This document shows positions 11,705-21,069 of a DNA stretch of 64,000 nt, piece by piece (the first letter of the stretch is position 1; the number at the start of each line of letters is the position of its first letter). Made by a program: the position numbers and the translations under genes. Under the pieces are notes generated by a model. That model ran no database searches. It was not told the origin of the DNA and worked only from the letters and a program-made list of their open reading frames with translations. This DNA comes from Staphylococcus aureus (GTDB lineage Bacteria; Bacillota; Bacilli; Staphylococcales; Staphylococcaceae), in contig NZ_CP011526.1 of assembly GCF_001027105.1 (NCBI RefSeq), positions 1,860,001-1,924,000 of the forward strand, in the 5' to 3' direction.

Positions 11705-12223
11705 TCAAATGAATTCCAGAACTTTATATGGTTCAGGTGCGACAACATTCTTTTTAAATGTTTTTGACGCTAATTCATAACTTTCTGAAATATTTGCTGG
11801 ATATATTGATACACCATAATCTTTTAATAATCGAATATTATTTTGAGTAACTGGATTTTCCCACATTCGTAAATTCATATTTGGAAATATAGAAAGTTTT
11901 TCAAAAGCTGTATGACAAATAGTTAATAATAAATTGTCACATATACCATTTGCAATTTTATTAATCGTATTAGAAGTCGCAGGTAAAATAATAATCTTGT
12001 CATGTTTATTTGCTATATCTACATGATTTAAAAAAGGGTCTTCAAATTCGTCATAATAGTTATCGCAAAATTGCTTTAATATTTCACCATTAATAAACTT
12101 TCTACCGTTTGTTGACGCGATTACATTTACTTCATCAAATTTTGATTTTAATTCAATAATATAGTGGCTAATATTGATACTATTAACTGAGCCACACAAA
12201 CAAATCAATACATTTTCTCCCAT
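11705..12223 (-). CDS. bsaD: Peptidyl-cysteine decarboxylase BsaD
   Basis: A 172-residue HFCD-family flavoprotein, the EpiD homologue. It oxidatively decarboxylates the C-terminal cysteine of the precursor to make the S-aminovinyl-cysteine end ring. The N-terminal flavin-binding segment reads NVLICLCGSVNSINISHYI, with the catalytic His, and PATSNTINKIANGICDNLL corresponds to the family PASANT motif. The start is the ATG at 12223 (GGAGGC eight nt upstream); an ATG five codons earlier lies on top of that ribosome site. Both prepeptides here end in Cys-Cys, as the reaction requires. Confidence 0.93.
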   Translation of the reverse strand: MGENVLICLCGSVNSINISHYIIELKSKFDEVNVIASTNGRKFINGEILKQFCDNYYDEFEDPFLNHVDIANKHDKIIILPATSNTINKIANGICDNLLLTICHTAFEKLSIFPNMNLRMWENPVTQNNIRLLKDYGVSIYPANISESYELASKTFKKNVVAPEPYKVLEFI

Positions 12224-12238
12224 GATATACGCCTCCAT

Positions 12239-13483
12239 TCAGCTAATTAAAAACGCATTGGTCCAATTTTTTTCATTGAGAATTTTTGTATTTTTCAGTG
12301 TCATCAATGTTAGATAGACCCCTAATTCACCTTCTAAAAGGCCAACTTTCCTACTTTTAAATACATCTTGCTTATTTTCATTAATGTCTATAAAATTCAC
12401 CAGATAATCTTCCTTATAATGAGAAATCAGTTTATTTATTAATACAGTGATATAATCAGACACTTCATTTAATTCAAAATTCAAATTCATAATTGTTAAC
12501 ATTAATATTTGTGATGACAATCCATGACAAATAGTTGGACTTATTAAATTTTCATCTTTATCATTTACTACTTGTAGCATCACTTTTTTAGACATTTTAA
12601 TTATTTCATCATCTTGTAATGCTTGGCCGATTAAAAACAACGTCGTCATTACACCCGTATTGCCATAACACCAACCATTCCGAATAAAATTGAAATGATT
12701 ACGTTCAGAAATTAAATCGTAACGCTGCAACCATCTTTCGTGGTTACAAAATTTTTCGTCCATGATAAATTTGTACATGTCTTTTAATATGTGCTGATGA
12801 TTTTCAATCGTAATTCCTTTAATCACGCATAATGCAAATAAAGACATCGGTCCTAGCACTCCATGTGCAAGGCCAAGATTGATATTACCTTCAGTAAAAT
12901 AATTTTTATCAGACTCTAAAAATTGACTTTCTTGTGGGACTACCCAGCTATTTTTAGAATATTGAATATCTTTAAAGTATACTAATATGCTTTTTAATGC
13001 TTTAACATTAAATTCATTCTCATCTACTCTATTTAGCAAATATCTCCCTATCCCAGCTAATCCACTGACAGTATCATAATTTAATGGATTTAATGGTTCT
13101 TGTAATATTTGATCAAATTTATTTTCTATTTCATTTACAATGTGACCATCAATATTATTTAAAATATTTTGATAATTTTTGCCATTTTGCGATGCTAAAT
13201 CCATTGAAAATGCAATACCTGAAAGTCCACCAAACAAAGAATTGTTATATTGACCACTCTGTAAATATGGTGCTAATTTCATGATGTACTTATGCACAAT
13301 TTGCTCAGTATTAATATCGAAAACTTTTTGATAAGCATCTAAAAACAAAATGATACCTGGTATACCATGTGATAAAGTTGAAGGTTCAAAATAATCGGTT
13401 TCAGTAGATGCTTTTGAAATGAAATCATCTACTTCTGAAATCTCTTGAAACTTCTTCTTCAATATTAGATTCATATCAATCAT
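12239..13483 (-). CDS. bsaC: Lantibiotic cyclase BsaC (LanC)
   Basis: A 414-residue LanC cyclase that adds cysteine thiols to dehydrated Ser/Thr to close the lanthionine rings. The zinc ligands are visible in WCYGNTGV (Cys) and CHGLSS (Cys-His), and GG-rich repeats of the alpha/alpha barrel (LSHGIPGI, LFGGLSGI, TVSGLAGI, LAHGVLG) recur through the protein. I take the ATG at 13483, which overlaps the end of bsaB by 8 nt; starting at 13519 would give 12 more residues without a ribosome site. It probably works in a membrane complex with BsaB. Confidence 0.92.
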   Translation of the reverse strand: MIDMNLILKKKFQEISEVDDFISKASTETDYFEPSTLSHGIPGIILFLDAYQKVFDINTEQIVHKYIMKLAPYLQSGQYNNSLFGGLSGIAFSMDLASQNGKNYQNILNNIDGHIVNEIENKFDQILQEPLNPLNYDTVSGLAGIGRYLLNRVDENEFNVKALKSILVYFKDIQYSKNSWVVPQESQFLESDKNYFTEGNINLGLAHGVLGPMSLFALCVIKGITIENHQHILKDMYKFIMDEKFCNHERWLQRYDLISERNHFNFIRNGWCYGNTGVMTTLFLIGQALQDDEIIKMSKKVMLQVVNDKDENLISPTICHGLSSQILMLTIMNLNFELNEVSDYITVLINKLISHYKEDYLVNFIDINENKQDVFKSRKVGLLEGELGVYLTLMTLKNTKILNEKNWTNAFLIS

Positions 13484-16469
13484 TTTTGTCACCACACCAA
13501 TGCTTTTGAGTTTTAACAATTTCTTTTACAATAGATAAAACAAATGTTTCTTGATCCTTATCAATGCCAAATATTCGATTGCAGCGCATATGAATTAAGC
13601 TGCCAATAATCCTTGACCTTTTAGTAGTTAAAGTTTTTTTAAGCCCTTCATTTAATTTGCTCAAAATTTGGTTGCCATCTTTTAAAATTCGATAAATACC
13701 ACTATAGTGTTTAGCCATATATTCAAAATTATTAGCAGGATTACATATAGTTACAAGTTCATTTTTAAAAGGTCTAATATCTTTACTTTTAAATGATGTA
13801 GGTACATAGTTATTAACAATTTCCATACGCTCTTCATTAGAAATTGAAAACATCTCAAATAAATACATTATTGAAATAGCAACAATATATGGTCGATCAA
13901 ACTTAAAATCATTTTCAATAATATTGACAGCTAAATTCGTGTCATATTCAAAGAAGGCTTCTATTTCATTAATCGTGTTCTTTCCACCATATCTAAAAAA
14001 TTCTGGCTCGTATGATACAAATTCATAATCTGAAACTTCTGTCGTTTGTCGAACATGTGGTAACCAATTCTTCAAGATGCTGTATATTTCTGCGTAATTT
14101 TCGTCATTCCTGAATAACCTCAACTTTAAAATGTCACCTTGTTTGATATAACGCATTAAAAAATATTGATCTATATCTCCCTTATCTTTAAGATGTTTTA
14201 CAAATGGATACAAATTGTCGATGATAAATGTATCTTGCGATGGCTTATCGATATGAATATGTAATGCAAACCAGTCTTTGTCATATTCAATATCTGTATT
14301 TTTATATTTTGGAATTTCGATTTCGGGTCCTCGATAAGATGATTTTTTATAAATTGGTGTAACAATTTCATACACATGATCATTCTTTGATTGAGGTAAA
14401 AATGATTCTACTAAACGTACACGTTTATGCTTCTTATATTCTTTCATCAATAAATATCTATGATTAGCTAATGATAAATTTAGTAGAAGCTTGTTATCTC
14501 CATAAACTAAATTCACGATATTAGGTATATTGAATTGTTCTTGATATTTCAAAAATTGTTGATCCCATTCTTCATTTTTAGGTAAAGGTAATACCATCTC
14601 GTTAATTTTCCAATATGCTGGTTTAAGAATGACATTTTTATATCTGATTCGTGGTGAATAACTAAATGAATCAATACTCACATCATTCATAGGTTCAATG
14701 CATTTCACAGATTCCATTGAAATTTCTCGTAACAATCGATATAAATTACATTCTTTTAAAAAGTTATACATATTGTTTGATTCAAATAGTACCCTTTTAT
14801 TTAGTTGGCTAGAATATAAATATAATTTGTTAAAGGTAGCACCAACATAAATATCATCTAAGGTAAGCTCATACTTTGAATAACTATTACTACTTCCTAA
14901 ATTCAATGAATATTCGTATGAGTCATGATTAGTTAATACATTATGATTTCTCGGATATTTCGGTATGTTATTTATAGAAATCATTTCTACATTGTCATCA
15001 CATATCATCTTCTGATAATAATGTCCTTTTTCATGTTCTAATTTTGCTAAAGTTTCAGTATCAATTAAATGATGAAATCGCCCAAATGTAGCGCCAGCAT
15101 TAAAAGACGCCGTTAAAGGACTAATAACAATGAGCTCATTGTACTGATTGTAAAAACGTCCTAAATAAAGTTCAGCATAAACATCTGCACTCATTGGCGC
15201 ATGATAATGATTGATTTCATTATCGTTAATCAATGACTCTACATCTTTTTCATTTATGACTATCTCATCGTTATTTCTCAAGGCATGTAAAAATTTTTGC
15301 TTAAGCATTACAATATTATTTCCATCGGTTTCTTCTTCTTGAAAAATTGTTGTCCCGAAACCTGTTATATCTGAAATCAAATCTTTAATATTCACGAGTT
15401 GTTCAAATCCATACTTTTCAATAAAACGGTTGTGAAGAACTTTCAAATCTGTGAATCCAATATTATTTCTTGATAAAAGCCACAATAAGTACGCTGCTTC
15501 AGATATATTTGTTGCTATATCTTGATGTAAATAATTGTTAATCATGTCAATTTTGGTATCAATTTGAAGATAGTTTTTACATTTGAATAGTGCCTTCATA
15601 TGATGAATAATGTCTTTATATAATTCCTCGCCAAATCCAATTTCAGTTTTTTCATAAGCTAATATCAATTTCTGGATTTCTCTAATTTTTTTCACAAAAT
15701 CATCATTATGTAAAGAAAGTTTATTTAAAATATAATTTAAATTATCGCTATATGATAACGGTGGTCTGATTGTTGAATATATAATTTCCTTTGAGACAAG
15801 ATTATGGATATATACTTTCACTTTAGTAATATCATTAATTTCAAATTCTTGATTTATCTTTTCAGCTAAATTTGAAAAAGTAATATTATTATTCGTCACA
15901 GTGGTTTTGATGAATACGAGTAATTCGCTATTTTTAATGGAAAAAGATGTATCTTTATTGTTGTTTAAATAAATAGCACTTTGTTCATTTAAATATATTC
16001 GATCATTGATAATATGTGCTTTACTATTCCAAATAACTTTCAAATTTTGATAATATTCATCAATACTCTCAATATAACTAACCAGTTTATACAACCATTC
16101 GCCATCGACTTTCACATATTTTTGAATACTATTTCCAACTTTAAGACGTGTTGGTTCATTTACAAAATGCCCCAAATTAATACCACTTAATAATCCAAAT
16201 GGAGTTGGACGTGTTGACATTCTAATTAAATATTTTAATAAACTTTCTTTAGCATCTCTAACCTTCTTGTTATCGCCATCAAAATTTATTTCTTGTAAAG
16301 TACAATATAAGTTAAATGTTGTTGTTAGGATTGATTCTTTCATCTGAGCATTTAATTGTAAGTCGCTATATTTAATTTGTTCAGTATTTAAAAATAAATT
16401 GAAAAATTCAACTGATAATAAAGGTGTTCTAATCATACAAATACTTGACGGTTCGTAAATAGTGTTCAT
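13476..16469 (-). CDS. bsaB: Lantibiotic dehydratase BsaB (LanB)
   Basis: A 997-residue class I lantibiotic dehydratase, close in length to EpiB (about 990). By family it uses glutamyl-tRNA to dehydrate Ser and Thr of the core peptide. The long N-terminal glutamylation domain includes RMSTRPTPFGLLSG (about residues 80-95), a LanB hallmark, and the C-terminal elimination domain starts near residue 710 (DWFALHIHID...). Start ATG at 16469 after GAGGTGCTTACAA; an earlier GTG lies within the ribosome site. A hairpin between bsaA and this gene probably limits its expression relative to the prepeptide. Confidence 0.94.
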   Translation of the reverse strand: MNTIYEPSSICMIRTPLLSVEFFNLFLNTEQIKYSDLQLNAQMKESILTTTFNLYCTLQEINFDGDNKKVRDAKESLLKYLIRMSTRPTPFGLLSGINLGHFVNEPTRLKVGNSIQKYVKVDGEWLYKLVSYIESIDEYYQNLKVIWNSKAHIINDRIYLNEQSAIYLNNNKDTSFSIKNSELLVFIKTTVTNNNITFSNLAEKINQEFEINDITKVKVYIHNLVSKEIIYSTIRPPLSYSDNLNYILNKLSLHNDDFVKKIREIQKLILAYEKTEIGFGEELYKDIIHHMKALFKCKNYLQIDTKIDMINNYLHQDIATNISEAAYLLWLLSRNNIGFTDLKVLHNRFIEKYGFEQLVNIKDLISDITGFGTTIFQEEETDGNNIVMLKQKFLHALRNNDEIVINEKDVESLINDNEINHYHAPMSADVYAELYLGRFYNQYNELIVISPLTASFNAGATFGRFHHLIDTETLAKLEHEKGHYYQKMICDDNVEMISINNIPKYPRNHNVLTNHDSYEYSLNLGSSNSYSKYELTLDDIYVGATFNKLYLYSSQLNKRVLFESNNMYNFLKECNLYRLLREISMESVKCIEPMNDVSIDSFSYSPRIRYKNVILKPAYWKINEMVLPLPKNEEWDQQFLKYQEQFNIPNIVNLVYGDNKLLLNLSLANHRYLLMKEYKKHKRVRLVESFLPQSKNDHVYEIVTPIYKKSSYRGPEIEIPKYKNTDIEYDKDWFALHIHIDKPSQDTFIIDNLYPFVKHLKDKGDIDQYFLMRYIKQGDILKLRLFRNDENYAEIYSILKNWLPHVRQTTEVSDYEFVSYEPEFFRYGGKNTINEIEAFFEYDTNLAVNIIENDFKFDRPYIVAISIMYLFEMFSISNEERMEIVNNYVPTSFKSKDIRPFKNELVTICNPANNFEYMAKHYSGIYRILKDGNQILSKLNEGLKKTLTTKRSRIIGSLIHMRCNRIFGIDKDQETFVLSIVKEIVKTQKHWCGDKND

Positions 16470-16498
16470 TTGTAAGCACCTCACATATTTGAATAGAC

Positions 16499-16524
16499 AA
16501 ATAGAGCCCTTTCAGGCTCTATTT
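16499..16524 (-). terminator. Attenuating hairpin between the lantibiotic gene and bsaB
   Basis: A 10-bp perfect stem AAATAGAGCC / GGCTCTATTT lies 10 nt after the prepeptide stop. The following sequence (GTCTATTC) lacks a strong T-run, so partial read-through to bsaB is expected, as in other lantibiotic operons. Confidence 0.7.
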
Positions 16525-16533
16525 GCTGTAATC

Positions 16534-16677
16534 TTAACAGCAGAAGCTATTAAAACTACCAGTCTTAGCACAACCAGGAGTACATAAACTATGACTTGTA
16601 ATACGTTCGTCACCTGCTGAATCATTTGAGTTATTGTTTGCTTTAACTTGCACGTCTAAATCAAGAACTTTTTCCAT
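16534..16677 (-). CDS. bsaA2: Gallidermin-like lantibiotic prepeptide
   Basis: A 47-residue prepeptide. The leader (MEKVLDLDVQVKANNNSNDS...) carries the Leu-Asp-Leu-Asp version of the class I recognition box and ends in Gly-Asp-Glu-Arg. The 22-residue core reads ITSHSLCTPGCAKTGSFNSF plus Cys-Cys. It differs from epidermin/gallidermin at only a few positions and keeps all Ser/Thr/Cys needed for rings Ser3-Cys7, Thr8-Cys11, Ser16-Cys21 and the Ser19-Cys22 aminovinyl ring. Start ATG at 16677 with a GGAGG ribosome site. The A1/A2 numbering is from memory and uncertain; the function is not. Confidence 0.9.
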   Translation of the reverse strand: MEKVLDLDVQVKANNNSNDSAGDERITSHSLCTPGCAKTGSFNSFCC

Positions 16678-16699
16678 AGATAAAACCTCCTATTATTAG

Positions 16700-16721
16700 T
16701 TGAAGTTAAGGCCTACTTCAA
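16700..16721 (-). promoter_or_regulatory. Leader hairpin upstream of the lantibiotic gene
   Basis: A 7-bp stem TTGAAGT / ACTTCAA with a GC-rich loop ends shortly before the ribosome site. The same hairpin is found at 17581-17602 before the other prepeptide, so it belongs to the duplicated unit. Between about 16750 and 17370 the sequence is AT-rich with no gene I can support. Confidence 0.4.
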
Positions 16722-17378
16722 TTGTCATATTATCCCTTTTCACACAACAAATCAATAAATTATATAATTATATTTTGTGAATTTTTTGTAAACACTTATT
16801 AATTTAGTAATACTATTTTGATAATTAGATTTTTGTGTTTTTTTATTACTATTTATTTTCACTAATAATTTTGCATCTAAGTTCATAATTTTAAATTTAT
16901 TGATGAATTTTTTAATAGATTAATCAATTCATTTATACAAATACTTAGATATTTTTATCTATCAATACTATTACGAATTTGGAGATGGCTGCTTGAGATT
17001 AATTAATAGATATTTATGCAGTTTTGTTCTATTTATACAAAATTTAGCAAATAATAATTGAAGTTATTTTAAAGATGAGGATATAAACATATAATTTCAA
17101 TGACTTGATTATTTTCTTAAATGACATGTTCTAAGAGGGTCAATATAATAACCAAAGCTTGTCATTACTTATATGTAAAGATAGAGGCTAATTACATAAT
17201 CCTAACTTATTTAACAGGAAGTCATGAAAACTATATTACAACTAAAAGTATAACTTTCCATCACCAAAGTCAGAATTTATTGAAACACTCAACTGATAAT
17301 ATAGAAGGCTAATTATAAAAATACCTGGCGATTAATAAACTGTTTCCGTTTTTTAGCACTTAATATATTTAAAAAGAC

Positions 17379-17404
17379 AAATAGAGCCCTTTCAGGCTCT
17401 ATTT
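17379..17404 (-). terminator. Terminator after the upstream lantibiotic gene
   Basis: The same 10-bp stem as at 16499-16524, but followed on the minus strand by GTCTTTTTAAATA, a better T-run. It should stop much of the transcript from the upstream prepeptide gene. Confidence 0.65.
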
Positions 17405-17413
17405 GCTGTATCC

Positions 17414-17557
17414 TTAACAACAGAAGCTGTTAAAACTACCCGTCTTTTCACAACCAAAGCTACAAAAAAGATGGCTAGTTATTCTTTCGTCACCCGCTGA
17501 ATCATTAGTGTTGTTATTTCCTTTAACTTGCACGTCTAAATCAAGAACTTTTTCCAA
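17414..17557 (-). CDS. bsaA1: Divergent lantibiotic prepeptide with TTG start
   Basis: A 47-residue paralogue of the prepeptide 880 bp downstream. The leader is nearly the same (EKVLDLDVQVKGNNNTNDS, ending Asp-Glu-Arg), but the core reads ITSHLFCSFGCEKTGSFNSF plus Cys-Cys. Compared with the partner, Ser5-Leu6 become Leu-Phe, Thr8-Pro9 become Ser-Phe and Ala12 becomes Glu. Ring B would then be a lanthionine without proline, and a negative charge enters the lipid II-binding half. The usual ATG is TTG here, and the ribosome site is GGGGG where the partner has GGAGG, so expression is probably weak. It could be a functional variant or a decaying copy. The A1/A2 label is uncertain. Confidence 0.75.
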   Translation of the reverse strand: MEKVLDLDVQVKGNNNTNDSAGDERITSHLFCSFGCEKTGSFNSFCC

Positions 17558-17798
17558 AGATAAAACCCCCTATTTAAAAGTTGAAGTTAAGACCCACTTC
17601 AATTGTCATATTAATCATTACCACACAATAAATCAATGAATTTAATAATAATTATTTGTTATTAATTTGTAAATCGTCATTAATTTTATGGTACTATTGT
17701 TAGTTTAAACAAATAATGTAACTTCTTTTTTTAATATGTTGTGAATATTTTTTGTTTAACTCTTAAATTTCGGGTTTAACTTCCTCTATTTCTAACAG

Positions 17799-18782
17799 TT
17801 ATACTCCAGGATTAGTTTCTTTAGAATCCGTACCGATTAATTTAACAGTATGGTTTTGCCAGTCAACTTCATAAGTAGATGTAAACGTTACTGTATTTTG
17901 ATTTTTGTAGTTATTTCCAACCCAGTGTAGTCGATTCCATTGATTAGTATATCTATCCATTTCTCTTTGGTAAGTTACTTTGATTTTAGATTTTTTTGTA
18001 TCATTTTGTTTATGAGAAAGTACGCTTATAAATTCTGGGTTAAAGTTACCACGCGCCAATAAAGGCATTTGATGTGTTGGCAAGAAATTTTGACCAGCAT
18101 TTGAACTACTTTGTCTACCACCTAAAAACAGTTCATTACCATATGTTGGGTCATAACTATCTCTACCATATGGTCCCCAACCATTATTCATAATTTTGTG
18201 CGCCTCAACACCCCAGCCAATTGATTTATGATTTGTTTTTCTATCAATCGTAGTTCTGTAACTTTCTTGTTTATAATTTATCGTTTCTGAAAATGATTTT
18301 GATCCATTTAATCCACCTGATAAGCCATTAGATATATTAATATCTCCGCCATAAGAATAACCTAATGTTTGTTGAACTTGGAATTCTTCATTTTGATTTT
18401 TAGGTGCATAGTCAACAACATTTACAGCATCATTTGATTCTGAACTAACCGAAACATTATACTTACCGCCCCAATAAAACTGTGAGTAATTGTAATCTTT
18501 TGGATTAGGCTTTTTATAACCTGAATTAATGTTTCCGGCTGCCTTAAGTACTAACGTATCTTTGTCATAACTTTTATCCTTAATGAAATTAAACGTTAAA
18601 ATTTGAGAAATATTCAATTTATCATTATCAGATGTTGCTGTTGTTTTGTATAAAGTGATTTTGTCATCTACTTTTTTCTCGCTTACAGGTGTGATATGTT
18701 GAGCTGCATCAACTGTATTCGATAGCAAAAGCAGTGCAATTGATGAAGCAACTGATGATTTGACTAATTTTTTCATTTTCAT
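17799..18782 (-). CDS. lukD: Leukotoxin F component LukD
   Basis: A 327-residue bi-component beta-barrel leukocidin, F subunit. Signal peptide [20 protein letters not shown] ends near AQHITP (residue 27). The glycine-rich pre-stem ([22 protein letters not shown], about 145-165) forms the membrane barrel, and the aromatic rim region ([10 protein letters not shown]) binds phosphocholine head groups. It pairs with LukE to make octameric pores in leukocytes and red cells. It follows lukE with a single-nucleotide gap, so translation is coupled. Intact and of normal length. Confidence 0.97.
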   Translation of the reverse strand: MKMKKLVKSSVASSIALLLLSNTVDAAQHITPVSEKKVDDKITLYKTTATSDNDKLNISQILTFNFIKDKSYDKDTLVLKAAGNINSGYKKPNPKDYNYSQFYWGGKYNVSVSSESNDAVNVVDYAPKNQNEEFQVQQTLGYSYGGDINISNGLSGGLNGSKSFSETINYKQESYRTTIDRKTNHKSIGWGVEAHKIMNNGWGPYGRDSYDPTYGNELFLGGRQSSSNAGQNFLPTHQMPLLARGNFNPEFISVLSHKQNDTKKSKIKVTYQREMDRYTNQWNRLHWVGNNYKNQNTVTFTSTYEVDWQNHTVKLIGTDSKETNPGV

Positions 18783-18783
18783 A

Positions 18784-19704
18784 TTAATTATGTCCTTTCA
18801 CTTTAATTTCGTGTGTTTTCCAATTAACTTCATATCTAACTACAAAGTTTCTATTTACAAATGCATTATGCTTTCTTTCTGCGTAAATACCAGTTCTAGG
18901 GAATAAAGTCGCATATGTAATATCTAAGTTTCTACCATATGAAATTTCAAATTCACTCGTATCACTTGAACCTTTTTCATGTGATAGTGTAGTGATAAAC
19001 GATGGATTAAAGCCACTTTGAACTAAAGGTGGCAATTGATTATCAGGAGCAAAATATTCTCTTGCTGAACCTGTTGGACCATTTGGACTTTGTACGAATA
19101 AATATCTATCATGCGCAGATTTTTTTCCATCAGGCGTAACAAATTCGTTTGCTTTAACACCCCATTTAACAGATTTTGAGTTTTGCTTGTCTACTTCACT
19201 GACATAACTCTTTTGGGTATAACTAATTGTTTTAGAATAATTAAATGAGCCATTGCCACCTATAGATGGTGCTGACTGGAAATTACCTCCAATGTTATAT
19301 CCTAATGTTTGACCAACATCAGTAGTTTCTATTTTGTTTTTAGGAAGGTAATTGATTAAGCTAACATTTGGATCTTTAGTCGTCAGTCCTATATTATATT
19401 GGAATGGCCAAATCATTCGTTTAGTTAATTCATATCCACTACCCTTCACATCTGAAAATGAAGTTCTGGAATTAATAAAACCTTGCATTTTAACAATTAA
19501 AGCGTCTTTGTTATATTTTTTATCTTTTACAAAGTCGAATTGGACATTTTGAGTAACGCCCCATTTCTTACTACTTACATCCTCCGTACGTTTGATTACT
19601 TCAGCACCATCACCAATATTTTCAATATTAGTATTTGCTCTAGATTCTTGAATCGGAGATGCTAAAGGTGCAATCAGTCCTACTGACAAAGTTGCAGCTA
19701 ACAT
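18784..19704 (-). CDS. lukE: Leukotoxin S component LukE (signal peptide N-end altered)
   Basis: The S subunit of LukED, which by established work binds CCR5, CXCR1/CXCR2 and DARC. The mature domain is complete ([19 protein letters not shown] to [11 protein letters not shown]) and has the Gly-rich stem [20 protein letters not shown]. The usual N-terminus is Met-Phe-Lys-Lys-Lys-Met-Leu-Ala-Ala. Here the run of A after AAG has six bases instead of the seven required, so the ATG at 19718 runs into a stop after six codons. The first usable ATG is then 19704, giving 306 residues and a signal peptide that starts Met-Leu-Ala-Ala without any basic residue. Secretion or translation may be impaired. 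A sequencing slip in the homopolymer is the main alternative. Confidence 0.9.
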   Translation of the reverse strand: MLAATLSVGLIAPLASPIQESRANTNIENIGDGAEVIKRTEDVSSKKWGVTQNVQFDFVKDKKYNKDALIVKMQGFINSRTSFSDVKGSGYELTKRMIWPFQYNIGLTTKDPNVSLINYLPKNKIETTDVGQTLGYNIGGNFQSAPSIGGNGSFNYSKTISYTQKSYVSEVDKQNSKSVKWGVKANEFVTPDGKKSAHDRYLFVQSPNGPTGSAREYFAPDNQLPPLVQSGFNPSFITTLSHEKGSSDTSEFEISYGRNLDITYATLFPRTGIYAERKHNAFVNRNFVVRYEVNWKTHEIKVKGHN

Positions 19705-19788
19705 TTTTTCTTAAACATAAGTTTCACTTTCTTTCTATATAAATTTTTAATACAAATTTATTCTAGATTATTTCACTTATTTATAAAA

Positions 19789-19804
19789 TTAACTGTTCAT
19801 TAAA
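19789..19804 (-). promoter_or_regulatory. Near-consensus SaeR site before lukE
   Basis: The minus strand reads TTTAATGAACAGTTAA, matching GTTAA-N6-GTTAA with one mismatch in the first half. It lies about 70 nt before the lukE start region. lukED is known to depend on Sae and Rot, which fits. Confidence 0.5.
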
Positions 19805-20220
19805 AAATAAAATGCTATAAAATATTAAAAATGACACAATTTATTCATTTATGCTGCTGAAAACCGGTCATTTTGGCGCAACCTTCATTACCTTTAAATA
19901 GTTCCCTTTATATTCGAACAATATGATAAAATTACCGATACTCAATCTTTTCTCTGTAAAAATAAAAACGAACTTTAATCAAATCTTCAAAAATAATGTT
20001 TGTATTATCACAAATAATCTATAATTGAATTTAAAATTAACTGATTATTAACTATTGTCCGTTAAACGAAGATGATTACTTCGTATACTGTTATAACTGA
20101 AATGTTCTATATATCATTTCGTAATATCGCTTACTTCATCTAAAAAAATTTAATGCTATGATTTAGTCTAATTAAAAACATATATATATTTACTATGAAC
20201 TAAAATTTCACTTTAAAAAT

Positions 20221-20373
20221 AAAAAACCATGATTTCGAAGTCTTCATAAACTGAAGCTTCTACTCTCATGGCAATTTATACTATGATATTCAATTATAAT
20301 GCCTAGTCTCATAGTAAACGGCTACTACATTCGCATGTACTTCGTTTTACTGTCCACGCATGGTCGTTGACTT
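20221..20373 (-). ncRNA. Candidate small RNA 1
   Basis: On the minus strand there is a promoter TTGAAA (20407-20402), a 16-nt spacer and TATAAT (20385-20380). About 150 nt later comes a terminator, CCATGA / TCATGG (20227-20271) with an inner GAAGC/CTTC stem, followed by six T. No ORF of note lies between. A second, related unit with the same promoter occurs at 22572-22694. I do not recognise the RNA; the compact promoter-to-terminator layout resembles staphylococcal small RNAs including type I antitoxins. The rest of the gap from 19805 is AT-rich with nothing else supported. Confidence 0.5.
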
Positions 20374-20601
20374 ATTTATATTATAATATAAATATTTTAT
20401 TTTTCAATACTTAATTTTAAAAATCCCCTATGAAAATGTTGATGAGCTACATCTTTAAATCTTATTATACATTGTATAAAATTATATTGCGAGGTAGTAA
20501 ATTGATATTATACACTTTTGGTTGTGTATGCATCTCACCTATCTTTTTTGCTTTTTTCAAATAAGAAAGTATTAAAAATTAATGCCTATACAGGAACAGA
20601 C

Positions 20602-21057
20602 ATGGCTAAACTTGATTTAAATAGTCTTGACGACGAGCACGTAAAATTATTAATAAATGAATTAAAATATCCAGAAACTCATATCGATGTAAATGAATTA
20701 AAAACAATAGTTGCTAGTCGAATAAATGAAAGGCAAGAAATAATAAGTTTTAAGTTAGGAATAAAGTACTTATTAACAATAAAAAGAGGGAACATAGAAA
20801 AAGATAGGTTTTCAATTTCAATCATTTTCAAAGATACCTATCACACCCTAGTTAGAATAGATATTAACGGTGGTACTCACGATAATCCAGATGGAACAAT
20901 CGCTCCGAAAAGTCATATTCACATATATAATGATAAGTATGATAAAAAGGATAGGTTTGCTTATGAAATTAACTTGAAAGATTTCCCCGACATCTATAAC
21001 TTGTATAATGTGTATATGTCGTTTTTAGAGTATAATAATATAAAAGACCTTGAATAA
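20602..21057 (+). CDS. Unknown protein, first gene of a two-gene accessory cassette
   Basis: A 151-residue soluble protein (about DUF6978-like from memory, not verified). I start it at the ATG at 20602, which has AGGAACA upstream; the frame continues 28 codons further up but that part is not protein-like. The central-to-C-terminal part carries a conserved-looking pattern RIDINGGTHDNPDG ... SHIHIYND, with three closely spaced histidines and acidic residues that could bind a metal, as in some nucleases (inference). The stop is 12 nt before the next gene, so the two form an operon. It sits in the junk-rich border of the island, between lukE and an integrase remnant. No homologue of known function comes to mind. 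Confidence 0.75.
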   Translation: MAKLDLNSLDDEHVKLLINELKYPETHIDVNELKTIVASRINERQEIISFKLGIKYLLTIKRGNIEKDRFSISIIFKDTYHTLVRIDINGGTHDNPDGTIAPKSHIHIYNDKYDKKDRFAYEINLKDFPDIYNLYNVYMSFLEYNNIKDLE

Positions 21058-21069
21058 AGGAGGGATAAT

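Noticed and set aside
20059..20145. Possible toxin peptide opposite candidate small RNA 1
   Set aside because: A 23-codon frame (MITSYTVITEMFYIS...) lacks a ribosome site and a clear membrane helix, so I do not claim a type I toxin.
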